Source of the DNA: JAMIFV01 sp035906055
GTDB lineage: Bacteria; Pseudomonadota; Alphaproteobacteria; Rickettsiales; JABCZZ01
DNA length: 9,392 bases
Reading direction: 5' to 3'
Assembly: GCA_035906055.1 (NCBI GenBank)
Contig: JAMIFV010000056.1
Location: 1-9,392 of the forward strand
The stretch's first letter is position 1. Every line of letters begins with the position of its first letter. The translations under genes were made by a program, and so were the position numbers. Below the pieces are notes generated by a model, which searched no databases, was not told the DNA's origin, and saw nothing but the letters and a program-made list of their open reading frames with translations. This document shows, one piece after another, positions 7,670 to 9,392 of this stretch.

Positions 7670-7969
7670 TTACGCGTGTGAGGGAGGTTCGAGCAGCGGC
7701 CCTACGGTTATCGAGGCAAAATCCGCCTGAGCCGGGATAATATAAGCGGCGGATACGGTGAACAATGCCACTACATGCCTGGCATCCGCCCTGTCAACCA
7801 TCGGGCTGACGCAGCAATGATGCGCGTTGGCGACCTTGCCGCTGTCCTGTTTTTTGCTGTGGGAAACCTGATGGGAAGCATCGTCGTCGCAGTCAATGCC
7901 GATGGAATGCGCCAGAGGCACAAACACCAGCGAAAGAACGACGAACAGACTAAGGACGATGCGTTTCAT
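7670..7969 (-). CDS. Small secreted Cys/His-rich protein, putative metal-linked
   Basis: The 99-residue product starts at the ATG 7967-7969, with GGGG shortly before it; in-frame starts at 7976-7978 and upstream are less likely. Residues 1-22 form a signal peptide (hydrophobic LFVVLSLVFVPLA, then AHS). The mature protein has Cys27 in an acidic patch (IDCDDD), His33, His37 and a compact AHHCC cluster (His50, His51, Cys52, Cys53), a plausible metal-binding set. A moderately hydrophobic stretch (about 66-80) and a proline-rich end LLEPPSHA follow. It is the first gene of the same-strand czc cluster, 93 bases before czcC. Small secreted proteins ending in EPP-type tails are often found ahead of czc operons, which fits a periplasmic metal binder or accessory. 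I do not recognise a named family with confidence. Confidence 0.7.
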   Translation of the reverse strand: MKRIVLSLFVVLSLVFVPLAHSIGIDCDDDASHQVSHSKKQDSGKVANAHHCCVSPMVDRADARHVVALFTVSAAYIIPAQADFASITVGPLLEPPSHA

Positions 7970-8116
7970 AAGCCCCATAATACGGATTATGCAGCACAAT
8001 ACCAGCGAGAGTTTACCAAATGGTTAACCGCGCACCCTGTAAAAAGGCATTATCAGGGCGGAATATGGCGCTTTTCATATGGCACTGTCGCAAATATGAA
8101 GCACCAGATTCACTGA

Positions 8117-8140
8117 ACATTAATACTTATCTATTAATGT
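8117..8140. promoter_or_regulatory. Perfect 8-base inverted repeat, candidate operator
   Basis: ACATTAAT (8117-8124) and ATTAATGT (8133-8140) are perfect inverted arms separated by 8 bases. The repeat lies in the divergent region between the czc-side small gene and the cupin gene. It sits immediately downstream, in minus-strand direction, of a TATAAT hexamer, so it would cover the likely transcription start. This is the usual position for a repressor operator (inference). The arm sequence does not let me name the regulator family. Confidence 0.45.
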
Positions 8141-8141
8141 G

Positions 8142-8147
8142 ATTATA
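8142..8147 (-). promoter_or_regulatory. Candidate -10 box (TATAAT) for the czc-side transcript
   Basis: Minus-strand TATAAT matches the sigma-70 consensus exactly. The best -35 candidate (GTTAAA, 16 bases upstream) is weak, as expected if an activator or altered promoter is used. Transcripts would have a leader of about 165 bases before the ATG at 7969. The overlapping plus-strand TATAAC (8144-8149) could serve the cupin gene. Confidence 0.35.
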
Positions 8148-8148
8148 A

Positions 8149-8196
8149 CAGTTCCAGAAAAGGTTTAACGGGCAAACCCGTTTAACGCCGGAACTG
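8149..8196. promoter_or_regulatory. Imperfect nested dyad with GTTTAAC direct repeats
   Basis: Outer arms CAGTTCC (8149-8155) and GGAACTG (8190-8196) are perfect. They enclose AACGGG (8167-8172) and CCCGTT (8177-8182) around a CAAA loop. The heptamer GTTTAAC occurs as a direct repeat at 8163-8169, 8180-8186 and again at 8234-8240, the last 18 bases before the cupin ATG. The block lies 62 bases upstream of the cupin start and could be a 5' leader hairpin or a multi-site regulator target. No T-run follows it, so it is not a terminator. Confidence 0.4.
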
Positions 8197-8258
8197 CCCC
8201 TGCAGCCGCTTACGACGATACAATCGCAGGGCCGTTTAACTAACCAGAGTGTGTTGTT

Positions 8259-8690
8259 ATGACTACAGAACCGATCAAGAAATTTTCCCATATAAAACCA
8301 GCCGACACGGATTTTAAAAGCGGTGGCCTGCGCGACTTTTTCCTGTACCGCGACCTGGGCGTCGCCAACGCGACAAACGGAGAGGTCGTCGCCCATCTGG
8401 TGAAAGCCAATCCTGACATGCCCCCTGAAAACGGCACAGGCTGGCACCGCCATGTCTGCAAATTCCAGATCGTGATCATGACCAAAGGCTGGGCGAAATT
8501 CATGTACGACGACAAGCCGACGCTGGTGGAAGCGGGCGATGTCGTGCACCAGTACCCCGGGCTCGTGCATTACCTTTTCGATTATTCGCCGGATATGGAA
8601 TATCTTGAGATCGTAAGCCCTGCGAATTTCGGCACGGTTGATATGCCCCCGGCAAGCGAGCACGTGCCCCCGGTGACCCCGTGGAAATAA
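8259..8690 (+). CDS. Single-domain cupin protein of unknown function
   Basis: The 143-residue cytoplasmic protein has no signal peptide. Cupin motif 1 is recognisable as GTGWHRHVCKFQIVIMTKGWAKF (about 59-81): His63 and His65 are present, but the position of the usual metal-ligand glutamate is Gln70. Motif 2 is GDVVHQYPGLVHYL (about 93-106), with His104 as the expected ligand and His97 nearby. The fold should be a small beta-barrel able to bind a metal ion with at least three histidines. The substrate is unknown; cupins span dioxygenases, isomerases and sensors. The gene is divergent from the czc cluster across a dyad-rich region, so shared regulation is possible but unproven. The ribosome site is weak (GAG 9 bases before ATG). 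The segment FGTVDMPPASEHVPPVTPW ends the protein. Confidence 0.85.
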   Translation: MTTEPIKKFSHIKPADTDFKSGGLRDFFLYRDLGVANATNGEVVAHLVKANPDMPPENGTGWHRHVCKFQIVIMTKGWAKFMYDDKPTLVEAGDVVHQYPGLVHYLFDYSPDMEYLEIVSPANFGTVDMPPASEHVPPVTPWK

Positions 8691-9056
8691 GGTAATCTTA
8701 TGGCGAAGAAAGAGCTCGTCATTAAAGTTATCGCCATGCCCGGCGGCGGCGCCTGCCTTAGCGCAGCCTGATCCCGTGGTTATTTTCACCAGATGCACCG
8801 TATCTTTCGGCTCGGAGGTAAAAGCGAGCTTCAACCGGCCCAAACGGGAGTATGCGCCGTGGCTGTGGACGCGCACCCAGCAGCAGGTTCAGGCCTCCCC
8901 GCAATCACTGGCTGAGAGCCAGAAGAAACAAAGCGCGTACGAACAGCAACGCGACCAGTGGCGCTCGCTGGTCGGCATACGGCTATATGATCGGTAACAC
9001 CGGCAGCATTCGCACGCGCGAACATGCTGGCATAAATCACCGGTTCAATTGCTGAA
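8691..9056. other. 366-base stretch without an intact recognisable gene
   Basis: Between the cupin stop and the IS1595-type end there is no gene I can name. The left two thirds hold a candidate frameshifted reading frame, described separately. A hairpin with arms CGACCAG/CTGGTCG (8952-8958 and 8968-8974) lies in it and has no T-run. The last 60 bases before the insertion sequence show no coding or signal structure that I can support. Confidence 0.5.
8700..8997 (+). pseudogene. Possible frameshifted gene for a small secreted protein
   Basis: An ATG at 8700-8702 with a TAAGG-like ribosome site 9 bases after the cupin stop opens MAKKELVIKVIAMP, then ends in TGA at 8769-8771. The frame one base over reads AAAPALAQPDPVVIFT and continues open to TAA at 8995-8997, about 80 residues ending GIRLYDR. 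Joining the two at the GC-rich run near 8740-8752 by a one-base change would give a roughly 98-residue protein. Its start would resemble a short leader with an ALA-Q cleavage site, followed by a Gln-rich mature part. The join is inference; I recognise no family. Either a genuine frameshift, a sequencing error, or two unrelated frames would look like this. Confidence 0.3.
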
Positions 9057-9203
9057 GGGGCTGTACCAGATAACTAGATTAGATTTTTTTAACCCATTGT
9101 TTCAGTTGTTTTAATTGTGCTTGTGGGTTTGGATTGTTAAAACGCCACTCACATTCCTTCAAAAATAGCGCGAAATTCTGTCGTGGTACACCAGTAAATG
9201 AAT
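9057..9203 (-). mobile_element. End of an IS1595-family (ISXO2-like) element, interrupted
   Basis: GGGGCTGTACCAGATAAC at 9057-9074 resembles the terminal inverted repeat of IS1595/IS1016-group elements, so the element's outer edge is probably 9057. Five bases inside it is the stop codon of an ISXO2-like transposase on the minus strand. The 8 bases just outside (9049-9056) would be one copy of the 8-base target duplication usual for this family; the other copy is not in the window. An IS200/IS605-type element begins within the transposase gene at about 9202-9204. Confidence 0.65.
9079..9201 (-). pseudogene. IS1595-family transposase, C-terminal remnant
   Basis: Forty codons ending in TAA encode FTGVPRQNFALFLKECEWRF followed by NNPNPQAQLKQLKQWVKKI. 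The string GxPxxxFxLxLKECEWRFN is the C-terminal hallmark of ISXO2-like DDE transposases. Reading upstream, the frame runs without recognisable transposase sequence into the IS200-type hairpin. The gene is therefore cut at about 9202, and the N-terminal part is expected beyond the inserted element, outside the window. Confidence 0.7.
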
Positions 9204-9223
9204 CCTCGGAGCAAGCTCCGAGG
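9204..9223 (-). repeat. Perfect 20-base palindromic hairpin at the IS200/IS605 end
   Basis: CCTCGGAGC (9204-9212) and GCTCCGAGG (9215-9223) pair perfectly around AA. It lies between the tnpA stop and the IS1595 transposase remnant, matching a subterminal end hairpin bound by TnpA. The stem could also act as a terminator for tnpA, but no T-run follows. Confidence 0.75.
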
Positions 9224-9227
9224 CATT

Positions 9228-9392
9228 TTAGAACAGCCGCAACTGATATTGTTTGTGTATAGGCTTATAGTCTTTTGTTCCCTGGTTCTTCACATAATTG
9301 GCGATGGTCTTTACGTCTGCGTACTGACCCACCGTATTGATAAAATAGCCCTTACCCCAAAATTCCCCACCCCATAGCTTCTGTTTGACTTC
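9228..9392 (-). CDS. tnpA: IS200/IS605-family TnpA transposase, C-terminal fragment
   Basis: The last 54 codons of a Y1 HUH single-strand transposase are present, ending in TAA at 9228-9230; the rest lies beyond the window edge. KLWGGEFWGKGYFINTVG is the conserved IS200 C-terminal core. It is followed by the helix with the nucleophilic tyrosine, TIANYVKNQ, where the Y would form the 5'-phosphotyrosine link to DNA. The HUH metal motif is upstream of the visible part. The tail KDYKPIHKQYQLRLF is of ordinary length for the family. Confidence 0.9.
   Translation of the reverse strand, partial: EVKQKLWGGEFWGKGYFINTVGQYADVKTIANYVKNQGTKDYKPIHKQYQLRLF

Larger units (their letters stand above)
9204..9392 (-). 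mobile_element. IS200/IS605-family element (right part, cut by window edge)
   Basis: The region contains the 3' end of a tnpA gene followed by a perfect hairpin 4 bases beyond its stop. This is the layout of the right end of IS200/IS605 elements, which move as single strands and recognise end hairpins rather than terminal inverted repeats. The cleavage site should lie within a few bases of the hairpin toward lower coordinates (the ATTCA/TTTAC area, 9194-9203). Confidence 0.75.

Noticed and set aside
8035..8058. CCCTG/CAGGG inverted arms 14 bases apart
   Set aside because: Only five bases per arm with a long spacer, likely to occur by chance; not strong enough to call a MerR-type or other operator.
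8127..8876. Long open frame of 249 codons on the minus strand
   Set aside because: It lies antisense over the cupin gene, which has clear family motifs. The minus-strand translation has no recognisable domain and is a shadow of the plus-strand coding pattern.
8952..8974. CGACCAG/CTGGTCG hairpin as a terminator
   Set aside because: The stem is good, but there is no T-run on either strand and it lies within the possible reading frame 8776-8997, so it is not called.
1..9392. CRISPR array, tRNA or rRNA genes
   Set aside because: I saw no spaced repeats of CRISPR type, no tRNA cloverleaf or CCA-type end, and no ribosomal RNA signature in the sequence.

Overview
The window reads as a piece of an accessory, mobile-element-bounded region from a Gram-negative bacterium, most likely an alphaproteobacterium. 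That placement rests on protein flavour only (CzcCBA with signal peptides, an entericidin lipoprotein, an Amt with a cleavable leader) and cannot be taken below class from sequence alone. Most genes lie on the minus strand.

Left edge (1-196): the C-terminal end of an IS5-family transposase on the plus strand, stopping 15 bases from the stop codon of a convergent ammonium transporter gene. Minus strand, 196-2099: ammonium transporter (amtB type, no glnK beside it), a small GNAT-like acetyltransferase, and a 44-residue entericidin-type lipoprotein. The last two form a tight two-gene unit.

Centre (2184-7969, minus strand): a heavy-metal export operon. In transcription order it is a small secreted Cys/His-rich protein, the outer-membrane factor CzcC, the periplasmic adaptor CzcB, and the RND pump CzcA. 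czcC/czcB and czcB/czcA overlap, which suggests translational coupling. The three Czc proteins would form a tripartite channel moving divalent cations (Zn/Co/Cd/Ni class) out of the periplasm or cytoplasm. The His-rich adaptor N-terminus and the small Cys/His protein are plausible periplasmic metal binders. No regulator gene is in the window.

Right part: a divergent intergenic region (7970-8258) holds two clear inverted repeats and a TATAAT box, then a plus-strand single-domain cupin gene (8259-8690). Bases 8691-9056 have no intact recognisable gene but carry what looks like a frameshifted small secreted-protein gene. From 9057 to the end are nested insertion-sequence remains: the end of an IS1595-family (ISXO2-like) element, and an IS200/IS605-family TnpA with its end hairpin sitting inside that transposase gene.

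I see no convincing evidence for a wholly undescribed system. The most useful leads are the small Cys/His protein heading the czc operon, the hairpin-less CzcB, the dyad-rich divergent promoter, the structured leader before czcC, and the nested IS structure.
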